A stretch of 64,000 nucleotides of DNA from contig JACCGJ010013190.1 of the NCBI GenBank assembly GCA_013407085.1, positions 1-64,000 of the forward strand, written 5' to 3'. Within the stretch, counting starts at the first letter, position 1. Each line of letters begins with the position of its first letter. This DNA is from Atriophallophorus winterbourni. Taxonomy: Eukaryota > Platyhelminthes > Trematoda > Plagiorchiida > Microphallidae. Below the pieces are notes generated by a model, which did not search any database, was not told where the DNA came from, and saw nothing but the letters and a program-made list of their open reading frames with translations. The position numbers and the translations under genes were made by a program. Of this stretch, positions 40,107 through 50,454 are shown in pieces.

Positions 40107-43100
40107 GGAAGTACACGACGAAGAGTTAGCTATTGAAATGAAAGAGCTGGAGATCCGCAGGCGCAGTCTAGATGCTAAGCGTAAGATGATGCATGATTTC
40201 GATTCGTCCGACGAAGATGTTAAGTGTGATGTCGGCCGAGACACTTTTGTGATGCGTGAAGAAAAAATCTGCCCCTTACGACAAACTATGGTTGAGAGTC
40301 CGGTTTCCGTTAGTTCGATGTTGCGTGAGGCTCCGATGAATGCAGCGGGCTCGAGGCGAAACTATGATACGCATGTTGACGGATTGCCTAAGATAGACAT
40401 TGAAAGGTTCGATGGCAATCCAACAGATTTCTGCAAATTTATCAAAGCCTTTGAACTGACTGTCGATGACCGCGTAACTAGCGAAAATCGCAAGTTGATG
40501 TACTTGCTACATTATTGCGTTGGCGATGCGAAGAGCGCAATTGAACATTGTATTTACCTCCCGGATAGCGAAGGATATTGTCAAGCCCGACGCATCCTTA
40601 AGACGGAGTTCGGTCGCCCACATGATATCGTCCAGTCTTTTTTGAAAGAGATTCTCAATGGCGATATCATTAATCAGAATGACATCGGTTCGCTTCGAAA
40701 CCTGACACGCAGACTGCGCAATTGCGAGCTTGCTCTTGGACAGTTGAATCGCTTGAGCGAACTAAACAATACGACAAATTTGAAGTTAATTGTCGAGCGC
40801 TTGCCCAAACATTTGCGTTACAAGTGGGCTGAGTGCGTTGATGAAATCATTCGATTTGACGGAGAGCCCACCTTTGGGGACTTAGTTCGTTTCTTGGAGA
40901 GACAAGTCTCAATGGCTACTAGCTGTTTCGGTGCTTTAGCTAGTGGACGTGAAGCGAAGGCTGGTCCACTGACACATGCGAATACTCGAAGAATTCGATT
41001 GAATGTCACTTCAACAACTGAGACATCGCGATGCCCACAGTGCTCCATGACACATGCGTTACAAAATTGTACATCGTTCGGCAGTCTGTCTTATGCTGAA
41101 AGGATTAACAGACTTAAAATGTCTAAACTCTGCTTCAACTGCTTTCAAGCAAACCACATAGCAGCTGACTGCAAACAAGCTTCTGGATGTGGGAAAGATG
41201 GTTGTAAGGGTAAACATCACCTGCTCTTACATCGTACCGTTCAGCGTGAATACGCAATGAAGATTAATTCGACAAGCACTCAAAGATGTAGCAGTTTCTT
41301 GTCCATCATTGCAGTGAGGGTAGTAGGTCCGAACGGAGTAGTTCTTACGAATGCACTTCTGGATAACGGGTCGGATGCGACATTGGTGACAGCTGACTTA
41401 GCCGAGGAATTAGGGCTGTCAGGTGCGCCAGCCTATGTTGACGTTACCTCAGTGCATGGTACACGCAAGCAAAAAACTGCCATCACGTCATTTGTCATTC
41501 AATCTCTGTATGATGGTACCAAAGTTGATGTTGATCAGGCGTACGTGATGGATTCTCTTCCCGTTGAAAAGGTGACAATTCCCGAAGAATCATTATTGAC
41601 GCAATTGAGTCACTTATCCGACGTCAAGTTAACTCGCATTCCGGATAAAACGGTTCGTATTTTATTGGGAGTTAATGTTCCAGAAGTACACTGGGTATTA
41701 CAGCAGCGGCTCGGTAAGCCAAAACAACCATTCGCACATTTGACACCATTGGGATGGACAATCATTGGTCCTACGTCGACAGTTGGGCATAAAGCGTCGA
41801 TAAATTGCCTCAACACCCAAAGAGACATAAACGAGGACATCTTGAAATTGTTTGAATGTGAATTTTCCGAGAATCGCGATCGCAGTACACTGTCCATGTC
41901 CATACAAGATAAACACATACTATCGATGGCCGAGGATGGCACGCGTTTTCAAAGTGGACATTACGAAGTACCTATTCCTTGGAAATTCGATAAGCGTCAT
42001 GGCCCACGTAACCGTATACTAGCAGAAAAGAGGCTCAGCTATTTAAAGAGTCGATTGCTGAAAGACACGTCGTTGTTATCAAAATATGACGAAATATTTC
42101 GAGATTATCTAAGTAAGGGATACGTGGAAAAGCTTTTGCCTGCGGTTAATGAGGGCATTTGCTACATACCGCATCACCCAGTTTTGAATCCTCGAAAGCC
42201 GGATAAGGTGAGAATCGTGTTCGATTGTGCGGCGAAGTTTCATGGAACTTCTTTGAACGACTGCATACATCCTGGTCCTGATTTGACTAACAGCATCACA
42301 GGAGTGCTTTTGAGATTTCGCTTGAAGGAGATCGCAATATCAGCTGATATCCAGGAGATGTTTCTTCAGGTCCGTCTTCCATTAGTTGATCGAGATTCAT
42401 TTTGTTTTCTCTGGCATACTGACGGAGATCTCAATCGTTCCCCAGAAACATACAAGTTGAATGTTCATCCATTCGGAGCAACTTCTTCGCCATTCTGTGC
42501 GAATTTTGCGTTGCGTAAAGCTGCTGACGATAATGCTGACAAGTTTAGCACGGACACTATATTAGTCGTAAAGAGGAATTTCTATGTTGACGACTGCTTG
42601 GTATCTGTCGATACTTCCGAAGATGCTATTAAACTGGCCGATGAACTCCGAAAGTTATTGCAACTTGGTGGGTTTCGTTTACATAAATGGGTTAGCAATA
42701 ATGTATCGGTACTGGAAAGTATACCCGCATCAGAAAGAGCAATACACCCAGGTGATTTAAATATAGCAGATTCAAGTTTACAACACACTTTGGGTCTATG
42801 TTGGTCCGTTGGCAGAGATCTATTCAGATTTGTCGTCAATATTCCTCCTCGTCCTATATCCCGCCGTGGCATACTATCATGTATCGCATCATTGTATGAT
42901 CCCTTGGGGTTTGTTGCGCCTATTTTACTAAAGCCGAAAAGATTGTTACAAACATTATGCAAGAAAGGACACAGTTGGGACGAGGAGCTGATTGGTGTTG
43001 AAAGGAGAACTTGGGAAATCTGGAAAGAAGAGATACAACTCGTGAAGTCGTTGGAGATTCCGCGATGCATAAAACCGTCTGGGTTCAACTGTGAACATAT

Positions 43101-45168
43101 GTCTCTTCATATTTTCTCCGATGCATCGGAGGTTGGTTATGGATCAGTAGCGTACGTGCGATATTCATCTCCAGAAGTAAAACCGTATTGCAGTTTTGTG
43201 CTGGGGAAAGCGCGTGTTTGTCCTCTCAAACCTATTACTATTCCCAGGCTCGAATTACAGGCGGCGGTCCTTTCAGTTAAAATGTTGCGAAACATATATG
43301 ATGAACTTGGCTGGGATAATTTGAAGACTTACCTTTGGACTGATTCAACCATTGTTTTGTTCTATATTCACAATACTGAATCCCGATTCCAAACGTTTGT
43401 GGCTAATCGCATCGGTTTCATCCGTGAGCACACGGAGCCAACACAATGGAGACATATATCGTCTAACAATAACCCGGCAGATATTGGCTCTCGTGGTATT
43501 GACGCTCGAGAATTTCATTTGCTTGATCGATGGCTGTACGGTCCAGGTTTTCTATTGACTGATGAACATGATTGGCCTGCATATCGCCCGAGTGGCTTAT
43601 CGCTTGATGACAAACATCTCGAGTTTAAAAGAAAAACCGTTACATTAGCGACTGTATCGACTCTACCCCCATTCGATAAGCTTCTCTGTTACTATTCATC
43701 ATGGAACAAGCTCATGTGTGCCGTTGCGTGGCTACGCCGATTTCAACTATACATCTTGCGTAGAATTGACACAGCATTTACTATTAATTTAAAAGTTGGC
43801 GCATTAACATTGGACGAACTTCAAGAAGCTGAATACTATATCTTGCGCTATGTTCAAGGTTTGTGTTTCGCAGAAGAGCTAAAGGCACTGCAAGGAATGT
43901 CCGAGAAGCACATCACCAATATTTTGAAATCATCACAGTTGCGTAAACTAAACCCCATTTTGAAGAGAGATCTGTTGTGTGTTGGAGGCCGACTCGGAAG
44001 TGCTGCAATTGAACCCCAATGCATGCATCCCATCATACTACCCTCTAAACATCCCGTGACTACTATTCTTGTACGATACATCCATGAAGCGGAAGGTCAT
44101 ATGGGTGTTAATTGTGTTTTAGCCGCATCACGACGAAAATACTGGATACTGCGAGGTGCTTCTGTGGTGAAGGGTATCGTGCGTAAATGCATCTCGTGCA
44201 GAATGCGATCCGCAAAACCGTCTGAACAAATTATGGCAGATTTACCGGAATGCCGATTGACACCTGGCTATGCCTTTGAGGCAACTGGAGTTGACATTTT
44301 CGGTCCGTTTTTGGTACGAGAAGGGCGTGTTAACAGAAAACGATATGGATGCATTTTTACCTGTCTGAAAACACGTGCAGTTCATTTAGAAGTTACGTAT
44401 TCCTTATCAATTGATTCATTTCTGATGGCGTTATCCCGTTTTATTAATCGACGTGGCCCCCCTAATTATATGTTCAGTGACAGAGGCAGCAATTTCGTTG
44501 GGGCAGAGCATGAACTGAGACGTTTTTCAAATGAACTTGACGATACCAAAGTTCACAAGAGTCTGTTGAACAAAGGGATCGAGTGGAAATTTAACCCTCC
44601 CTATAGTAGTCACCGCGGAGGAATTTGGGAGCGGCAGATCAGATCCGTACGCCGTATTTTGAGTGCAGTTTCACGGGAACAAGTCTTAACAGACGAATCC
44701 TTAATGACCTTTTTGAGCGAAGTGGAACGAATACTGAACAATCGGCCGATTGTACCGTTGTATGATGATCCGGACCAACCAATTGCGTTGACCCCAAATC
44801 ACCTGTTACTGGGCCGTGAACACGGCAGTGTGTTAGATGACTGCCTAAACCTCAGGGATCGGTATACGAAGCGCTGGCGACAAGCCCAAGTACTTGCAAA
44901 CGCGTTTTGGCGTCGTTGGTTGATAGAGTATTTACCATTGTTACAAGTGAGGCATAAATGGATGCGTCTGCGAAGAGAATTTGCTGTTGGCGACTATGTT
45001 CTTTACCAAAACGAAAGTGCGTCGCGCGGTTCGTGGAAGAAAGCGATCGTGTCTGAGACTCTACTCGGTGCTGATGGTCATGTACGGGAAGTTTTGTTAC
45101 GCACCGCAGACGGGGAGCTTAAAAGAGATATACGCCGTGTGTGGTTATTGGAAGGTGATGGAGAGTGA
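40063..45168 (+). CDS. BEL/Pao gag-pol polyprotein
   Basis: 1701 codons without a stop. Residues about 1-45 form a charged coiled coil (DEELAIEMKELEIRRR). A gag domain (DUF1759-like) starts near 108 (KIDIERFDGNP). Cys/His knuckles lie at about 322-385 (CPQCS, CFNCFQANHIAADC, CGKDGC). The retropepsin-like protease (DUF1758) has LLDNGSDATLV near 432. The RT starts near 715 (VRIVFDCAAK) and has the active site YVDD at 841-844. RNase H has FSDAS near 1018 and LWTDST near 1092. The integrase zinc-binding part (H...H...CISC) is near 1321-1386, and its core has VDIFGP near 1410, FSDRGSNF near 1471 and the Glu in GGIWERQ near 1521. A C-terminal DUF5641-like domain spans about 1596-1697. All visible catalytic residues are present. 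Confidence 0.96.
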   Translation: MQSNREKDQRRQLAKEVHDEELAIEMKELEIRRRSLDAKRKMMHDFDSSDEDVKCDVGRDTFVMREEKICPLRQTMVESPVSVSSMLREAPMNAAGSRRNYDTHVDGLPKIDIERFDGNPTDFCKFIKAFELTVDDRVTSENRKLMYLLHYCVGDAKSAIEHCIYLPDSEGYCQARRILKTEFGRPHDIVQSFLKEILNGDIINQNDIGSLRNLTRRLRNCELALGQLNRLSELNNTTNLKLIVERLPKHLRYKWAECVDEIIRFDGEPTFGDLVRFLERQVSMATSCFGALASGREAKAGPLTHANTRRIRLNVTSTTETSRCPQCSMTHALQNCTSFGSLSYAERINRLKMSKLCFNCFQANHIAADCKQASGCGKDGCKGKHHLLLHRTVQREYAMKINSTSTQRCSSFLSIIAVRVVGPNGVVLTNALLDNGSDATLVTADLAEELGLSGAPAYVDVTSVHGTRKQKTAITSFVIQSLYDGTKVDVDQAYVMDSLPVEKVTIPEESLLTQLSHLSDVKLTRIPDKTVRILLGVNVPEVHWVLQQRLGKPKQPFAHLTPLGWTIIGPTSTVGHKASINCLNTQRDINEDILKLFECEFSENRDRSTLSMSIQDKHILSMAEDGTRFQSGHYEVPIPWKFDKRHGPRNRILAEKRLSYLKSRLLKDTSLLSKYDEIFRDYLSKGYVEKLLPAVNEGICYIPHHPVLNPRKPDKVRIVFDCAAKFHGTSLNDCIHPGPDLTNSITGVLLRFRLKEIAISADIQEMFLQVRLPLVDRDSFCFLWHTDGDLNRSPETYKLNVHPFGATSSPFCANFALRKAADDNADKFSTDTILVVKRNFYVDDCLVSVDTSEDAIKLADELRKLLQLGGFRLHKWVSNNVSVLESIPASERAIHPGDLNIADSSLQHTLGLCWSVGRDLFRFVVNIPPRPISRRGILSCIASLYDPLGFVAPILLKPKRLLQTLCKKGHSWDEELIGVERRTWEIWKEEIQLVKSLEIPRCIKPSGFNCEHMSLHIFSDASEVGYGSVAYVRYSSPEVKPYCSFVLGKARVCPLKPITIPRLELQAAVLSVKMLRNIYDELGWDNLKTYLWTDSTIVLFYIHNTESRFQTFVANRIGFIREHTEPTQWRHISSNNNPADIGSRGIDAREFHLLDRWLYGPGFLLTDEHDWPAYRPSGLSLDDKHLEFKRKTVTLATVSTLPPFDKLLCYYSSWNKLMCAVAWLRRFQLYILRRIDTAFTINLKVGALTLDELQEAEYYILRYVQGLCFAEELKALQGMSEKHITNILKSSQLRKLNPILKRDLLCVGGRLGSAAIEPQCMHPIILPSKHPVTTILVRYIHEAEGHMGVNCVLAASRRKYWILRGASVVKGIVRKCISCRMRSAKPSEQIMADLPECRLTPGYAFEATGVDIFGPFLVREGRVNRKRYGCIFTCLKTRAVHLEVTYSLSIDSFLMALSRFINRRGPPNYMFSDRGSNFVGAEHELRRFSNELDDTKVHKSLLNKGIEWKFNPPYSSHRGGIWERQIRSVRRILSAVSREQVLTDESLMTFLSEVERILNNRPIVPLYDDPDQPIALTPNHLLLGREHGSVLDDCLNLRDRYTKRWRQAQVLANAFWRRWLIEYLPLLQVRHKWMRLRREFAVGDYVLYQNESASRGSWKKAIVSETLLGADGHVREVLLRTADGELKRDIRRVWLLEGDGE

Positions 45169-45204
45169 TAGTTGTTAGAAAGCCGAGGTGGCTTTGGGGG
45201 GCGG

Positions 45205-45573
45205 TGTTGATTCTTTTTACCTTCCCACCTACACTTCAATTTTTATGTGTATTTGTATTCCAAAATATCGTTGTTTTCGCTTGTTCCCTCTATTTTGTTT
45301 TACTCTTTCACCTTGAATAATTGACTCCATTTTGACCGCGCTATTTTTGGTTTGGACTCGTGTGCGTAACGTGATACGTGCTCGATACTGTTTTTGACAT
45401 TGACCCGGATCTAACCCGGTTAACCCAATATTTGAGGTATGTTTTTCAGTTATTTTGATTGCCTCAATATAGTACCGCTTTTGTTGACAAATCTTCGTTG
45501 GTTCTGAAATACCTGGGATTTTGCGCGTAACTCCATATTGGGGAATTTCCTTGATTCTCAATAAGAATCAATA
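45205..45573 (+). repeat. BEL/Pao 3' LTR
   Basis: 369 bases, preceded by the purine-rich GGTGGCTTTGGGGGGCGG (45187-45204), the probable polypurine tract. It is almost identical to the 5' LTR. Antisense frames inside both LTRs encode the same 110-123 residues; this follows from LTR duplication, not from a gene. Confidence 0.93.
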
Positions 45574-45870
45574 AGTGAAACTGGGACCACCAAGCAAAGA
45601 CCACGTAAGGGAGCGGATGCTTTCCATCTACGAAGCATCCGTCGTATCTTGAACAAATCGTGGAAGATCAAAATAAAACAAATGCTGTAGTGCCTTCTAA
45701 AGCTGGTCTACAGTACATGTTCATCCTATCCCGCTGGCCAGTTAATGTGAATAGATTAGCAAAAGCTATGGTGCGTCTATCTCAGGAAGCAGATGTTTTG
45801 TTAGGTCGCATTTACCGTGCAAAGACCTTTGCAAAACAGTTCAGTCGTTTGAAGCGTTCGAAAGCATGAT
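45574..45870 (+). pseudogene. RTE-clade LINE fragment, right of the BEL/Pao insertion
   Basis: SETGTTKQRPRKGADAFHLR and SIRRILNKSWK match the RTE block 'SETWTxxxRxxxRLNAFHxRCLRRIL.ISWxD'. After a frame change, SKAGLQYMFIL matches 'xRAGLPSMxxLL'. The rest is too decayed to place. It continues the piece at 39090-39353. Confidence 0.75.
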
Positions 45871-46324
45871 ATCGTTGTGCGTTTGTGATGTACATCCATA
45901 GTCGTCATGGGCCGAAGAAGGGCAACAACAAGACAATCAGAAAGCCTACGCCCCTACCACTCGCCTCCCCTCCGTGATTAGACGGATCAAGGATAAGCCT
46001 TGTGACCTCATGACCTTATGTCAATTACCCAGACAAAAAATATATGCAGCTCAGTACAGAACAACTAAACATGTCTGCTGAAAAGTCAGCAGCCGTAGTT
46101 GCTGGGGCGTGCATCCGCAGTCACGATGTAATTTCTCATATACATCACCCTCCATTTCCGGTGAATTAATCACTGAGTCTTTAATCGGTACTTTTCAATC
46201 CAGTGATGCTAAGCAAGTCAAGTTTTACTTTTTACTTTTTATCAACTCGCTCAAACCCGCGTTCGACAAAATACCGTTCATTGATTACAAGTATTATAAG
46301 TTGAGCTCGCAAGCAAATGCTTAA
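45871..46324. other. No gene recognised
   Basis: Nothing supported. There are short frames only. Confidence 0.4.
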
Positions 46325-46400
46325 TACAACTGGTATAAACAGCCAGAAACCGATAGTGGTGTGTAAGGGATGGGGATGTGAGCACCACAATACAATGGTA
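46325..46400 (+). mobile_element. Hammerhead SINE, 3' part only
   Basis: ACAGCCAGAAACCGATAGTGG and GTGTAAGGGATGGGGATG, then GAGCACCACAATACAATGG. This is the region after the CTGATGA motif. The same 3' block appears at 63237-63290 (plus) and 48530-48590 (minus). TAAGGGA could pair with the TCCCTAC that precedes the core in fuller copies, supporting a helix I closed from both sides (type I). Confidence 0.55.
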
Positions 46401-46496
46401 TAAACGAAATTATCGATAACGTGAACATGTACGTGAATGGATGCTTTAGACGCATGAACATGAAAATAACAACGAAATTTGCACGCATTTCCGTTC

Positions 46497-46605
46497 GACC
46501 AGTTCCGTGCTGTTTGCACTCATCAGGTAGGGACAGTAGGACCAGGATCCGCATGTGCTTGAAGCAGTGGAATAATGGTAAACAGAGTTTGAAATATGAG
46601 GCGGA
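46497..46605 (-). mobile_element. Hammerhead-bearing SINE-like repeat, copy 3
   Basis: The minus strand carries TTTACCATTATTCCACTG, TTCAAGCACATGCGG, CCTACTGTCCCTAC and the core CTGATGA at 46520-46526. Helix II GTGC/GCAC is intact, but GAAA has become GGAA (46503-46506), which changes a core nucleotide and should abolish cleavage. Confidence 0.62.
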
Positions 46606-46959
46606 TGGCGGTTAAGATTCTTACGAAATGACGAACTCAATATAAACATTTGAATGTGGTAAAACGCATAATATGTTTGGAAGAGCATGAAAACATGGAT
46701 ATGGTTTACATTTATTATTTCTTGTTCAGCTATTCCTAGGCTAAATTTGCTTATTTGGATTTGCTCGGTTGTGGTCAGGTGATGACCTTGAAAGAATCAC
46801 GGAAATGTTTCCGGTCGCAGCACAGAGTGACGCAAATCTGTTTTGCATCCGACGAGACAGGCAACTCAAGCACTTGGTTGAATTCATTTCAGTCAGCTTC
46901 ATTAACATGTTTCGAGTTTGGTAAGTTTAGCTGATTTCACGTGAAAGTATAAATATATT
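46606..46959. other. No gene recognised
   Basis: One TGACCTTGA nonamer at 46783-46791, nothing else supported. Confidence 0.4.
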
Positions 46960-46972
46960 TACTATACAGAAT

Positions 46973-47978
46973 ATGTACATGGAGCACTTCGAAGAGATAG
47001 CTTTAAGAAACGAAGCGTTAAAACCAAAGATATGGTGGCGCTACGTCAACGATACATTCGTCTTCACAAAGCGCAACAGACTAGATGCATTTCATAGTTA
47101 TCTCGATAAATTGAATCCGAAAATCCGGGTCACAAGAGGAACCGAGTCTACGGAAGGGACACTTCCGTTCTTGGACTATCTCGCGCAAAACGATAACGGC
47201 AGGATACGAACGACGGTAGAGTATTAGCCAATCGACATATATGCCATTTTGAGGTTTTTTCTGCGCATCCTAAAAGGGTATTTCAGTCCGTAGCAAAATC
47301 GCTATTCTACAAGATTGACCGCCTCTGCAGCGATGATGCCGATAAGAGACGAGCTCATCAAGAAGTCAGTCGTCGACTTGCAAATCATGGTTACTCCAAG
47401 AGCTTAATTAAGCGCCAACTGAAGCGAGTTGAACATCGGCAACCGAAAACGGAAAATGTTTGGCGAGCTACGGTATCTCTACCGTATGTCCAAAGCGGCT
47501 CCGAAGGAATAAGTCGAATCTTGAATAACGCAGGTATTAGTGTAACATATAAGGGAGGTAGAACTCTCCGCTCTGTATTAATGCATTTCAAAGATAAAAT
47601 TCCTTTAGGTTGTGCGACAAACTGCATTTACAAAATCAAGTGCAAGGTTTGCGCGGGTGTTTACATTGGGCAAACGTCTAGAGAACTTTGCACTAGGGTA
47701 AACGAACATAGGAAACGTGTAGGAAAGCAACCCGCAACCCTAGTGAATATCAATCACTGATTCGGGATTCTGCCCAAGCTGAACACGTGCTAGACACTGG
47801 ACATAGCGTGGAAGTGATAAGACGGGGTGTGAAATCTTATAGGGATAGACTTCACACCGAGGCTGTTGAAATAACAAAGGCTGGGGCGAATGCGGTGAAC
47901 AAGGTGGATGGGGTGGATATCTCAACAATCTGGCGTTCGGTTCTACAGCGGATAAGGATTAATGTGCAAAACACCTAA
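46973..47978 (+). pseudogene. Penelope RT end plus GIY-YIG endonuclease, frameshifted
   Basis: The frame to 47229 reads YMEHFEEIALRN, KIWWRYVNDTFV and TLPFLDYL, the Penelope RT motif C region. The family has RYVDD, so the second-last Asp is Asn here (RYVND at 47039-47053), which should kill the polymerase. After a frame change the linker is open from about 47260 (HPKRVFQSVAKSLFYKIDRLC, YSKSLIKRQL). The endonuclease follows: CVYKIKC-like NCIYKIKCKVC, GVYIGQTSREL at 47656 (the second half of GIY-YIG), then RVNEHR. Another shift near 47757 leads to AEHVLDTGHSV and a final frame ending at 47976-47978. The endonuclease catalytic Arg/His residues appear present. Confidence 0.88.
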
Positions 47979-48155
47979 TGTGCACATGGATTACGTAAGC
48001 AGTTTGTCAGCGGACGCTGTTCGCACCTGCACGCTAAATAAATAATTTAGGGATGAACACAGCATTTAAGGGGTGTTATCAATTGTCTTGATCTCACCTG
48101 TCTAACTTAGAGAACTCAGGATTGGTCAAGAGAATGCCATTTATACCTGAACACT

Positions 48156-48215
48156 GTTCGTACCGACACCCTTGGTCTGACGAAGCTTCTGTGTTCAGAA
48201 GCGAAACGTTAAGAA
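48156..48215 (+). ncRNA. Hammerhead-like ribozyme of the Penelope-like element
   Basis: CTGACGA (48177-48183) is followed by one extra A, then helix II GCUUCUG/CAGAAGC (seven perfect pairs, loop UGUU) and GAAACG (48203-48208). Upstream, CGUA at 48159-48162 can provide helix III (CGU with ACG) and a cleavable A17. CC (48163-48164) pairs with GG before the core as a short helix I. Helices I and III are minimal, as reported for Penelope ribozymes. It sits about 180 bases after the ORF, as expected for the 3' repeat. Confidence 0.68.
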
Positions 48216-48230
48216 AACCTTGCTATAACC

Positions 48231-48529
48231 GATTCATTGCAAACTATAGTTTCATGATTATGGACTCCCGATCGGTCTCGAATATTTTCAAATACCTATA
48301 CAGAAGGAGGTTGATCCCGCTGACTGCATGCAACTGTGATTACTAAGTTCAAGTTCTACGCGACTTCAAGCTACACGTAATGTCCTTACCCGAAGAGTGT
48401 AAACTACTCGAAACCATTTGTGGATGTGTGTGGGGGGGTGAATGCCTGCGATTATAGATTTTCGTTTCATTTCTTTGTGTATAACCCATCTACATGTGTG
48501 TATACACAAATTTATAAATAGATTGTTTA
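48231..48529. other. No gene recognised
   Basis: Likely includes the end of the Penelope-like 3' region. A G7 run is at 48430-48437. Confidence 0.35.
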
Positions 48530-48640
48530 CCAACGTATTGTGGTGCTCCCATCCCAAACACTTACACTCTATAACCGGCTTCTATTTGTCTACCTTCATC
48601 AGGGGAAGACAGTAATCTTATGTTCATTTTGTGATTCGTT
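48530..48640 (-). mobile_element. Hammerhead-bearing SINE-like repeat, divergent copy
   Basis: On the minus strand TTACTGTCTTCCCCTGATGA (core at 48596-48602), then AGGTAGACAAATAGAAGCCGG and the 3' block GGGATGGGAGCACCACAATA. The last block equals 46363-46390, so it is the same family with a different middle. GAAAC reads GAAGC/GCCGG and helix II is weak, so this copy is probably inactive. Confidence 0.5.
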
Positions 48641-49925
48641 ATTTCAACATCGTTGTTCGTCGTAGTGGCACGCAAGTTTAACTTAGGTTATTTACCATTT
48701 TTCCACTATTTTTATTGACTTGTTCATTAATTAAATACTTCCCCATCTCCATCTGAGAAGTTACTTATCCATGCTATTGGTCATTGTCTATCAGTATTCG
48801 CTCCCACACTGTGTGCTCTCCATATAGCCCCCTTTGCGTGTCGCCAGGCCTCTCCTTGTAAAATAAACATGTGAGATTTGTTCGAGGGCGACATGTGGTT
48901 TTGTTCACATTTCCATCAGCCCATCCGTCAGAGACGTCGTTTTCTCTGACTCAATCAAGGTGTTCGCAAGACGCGGGGGTGTTGGGTGGGGTCTTGCGGT
49001 GTGATTCATCATGTGCGAGGCCAGCGTGTCCCTGAGAAAATCACACCAAGCGTTTGTTTGCGAAAAACAAATTGTTCCGAAAGAGAAATCGCTTTCACAT
49101 GATAATGGGATAGTGTGCGCGCGGTCGAAAATCGATTTCCAATGGCAAAAATTGTATGACGTAATTTTTTAGGTGATAATTCTCTCGGTTGCCATGGTAA
49201 CCGTCTAAGTTAGCGAAGTTAAGCGCTGATACACACATTTTTGTAAGTAATCTCACCTAACCGCTTGGGAGATTCAATTCATTCGCGCAAGATTAGATTG
49301 TTGCCTTTTTAATGCAAATTTACGAAAGTTGATCAGAAGATAATAAAATCAATCAATCCCGTTTTCTGTGTCTGGCAACCTGAACAGGTTGGCCGTTTTC
49401 TCATCCACGTTCAAAATTCTCTTGGTCAACTGGCCGAGGTCAGAATAAACTAAACATAAGTCATCAAAACAACAAACACGTTTATACACGTTGATAACCT
49501 CCAAATTGTTCGCGAAATGCCATTCATATCGAATGAATTCACACGGATTCAGGTTGTCAAACACTTATGACACATTGGTCGTGAACACATATCACTGAAT
49601 GAACGATCTTTAAGTTCACTGATTACATCACCATAGTAACAGGTCGCTTCGTTCTAAGCTTTCGGTTGATACCACCCGTAGCTGTTACGGGTTGAAGAGA
49701 AATATCACTGGCCTTGAAATGAAGGTGTTTTACGAATAACATGACACGCTTATAAAAACATACGGCTAGATTCCATGATATTTATGATAGAGAATTGAAG
49801 TTTGGATCCAGAACACGTGAACACCTGAAAGTTATGCAATGAACTCAGCGTTAATGGATAACAACAAATCGATGAGTGCATAGTTCGTCGTGCTGACAAC
49901 ATACACGAACTAAACAATTGGCAAT
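48641..49925. other. No gene recognised
   Basis: A 71-codon minus-strand frame at 49349-49564 has no known motif. Nothing else is supported. Confidence 0.4.
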
Positions 49926-50030
49926 ATGGATTGCACTCTGAACCTAATTGACTTTTTGTACCGTCGTGCCAGGGGTGATTTGATCACACTTTTCAGCATT
50001 TTGTACTATTAAAACATTGAATTAAAAAGT
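49926..50030 (+). pseudogene. CR1 scrap with internal deletion
   Basis: IDFLYRRARGDLITLFSIL is the LNLFDF.YRR.RGDLI..FKIL block. It passes directly into a CR1 end (TACTATTAAAACATTGAATT), so the last 100 or so codons are deleted. Confidence 0.65.
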
Positions 50031-50454
50031 GTGACTTGAAGATGGATAAAGAGAGTTGTTCTCCAACCATCACAGGTTGAAAAAGTAAAATATCTCCCTA
50101 CATCGTCGAAAAATTCTTCAATTGTAAAAGTTTCGAAATCCGGGGGCGGCATTATTCGCAGTGAACAAGAATAGAAATCTACGCATACCATGAGAGGTAG
50201 AATTACGATTTCGTGTAATCGATATTTCAGTGTGTGAAAATTTGACACCGGAATGTTGCTGTGACGTTTTGTCACTGGAAGTTTGAAATCACCATTAAAA
50301 TGATAGGTGATTTTTTAGAATGTTATGCCACATCACAAACGTGTTGATAAATTGCACTTGGCTTTGTCAGCGGCACAATCTGTGTGATTTATCCAAGCTA
50401 AGTTGGGTTTGTATAGTGTACCACACTGGACCAAAAAATTGATCATTGAAAAAA
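50031..50454. other. No gene recognised
   Basis: It may include the 3' UTR of the next minus-strand CR1, but the usual end motif is not clear. Confidence 0.35.

Larger units (their letters stand above)
39354..45573 (+). mobile_element. BEL/Pao LTR retrotransposon, near-intact and young
   Basis: Complete layout: 5' LTR, short leader, gag start, one 1701-codon gag-pol frame, 3' LTR. The LTR ends are inverted (TGTTGATTCTT and AAGAATCAATA). I count three differences between the two 368/369-base LTRs, so insertion is recent. No env-like frame is present. It landed in an RTE LINE. Whether it is still active depends on the frame change near the gag start. Confidence 0.95.
46960..48230 (+). mobile_element. 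Penelope-like element, 5'-truncated
   Basis: It contains the last part of a Penelope-type RT, the linker, a GIY-YIG endonuclease and a 3' region with a hammerhead-like motif at 48156-48215. Hammerhead motifs in the repeats of Penelope-like elements are established knowledge. Most of the RT is missing. Confidence 0.88.

Noticed and set aside
40818..44081. Several minus-strand frames inside the BEL/Pao polyprotein
   Set aside because: Shadows of the long plus-strand frame; no independent motif.
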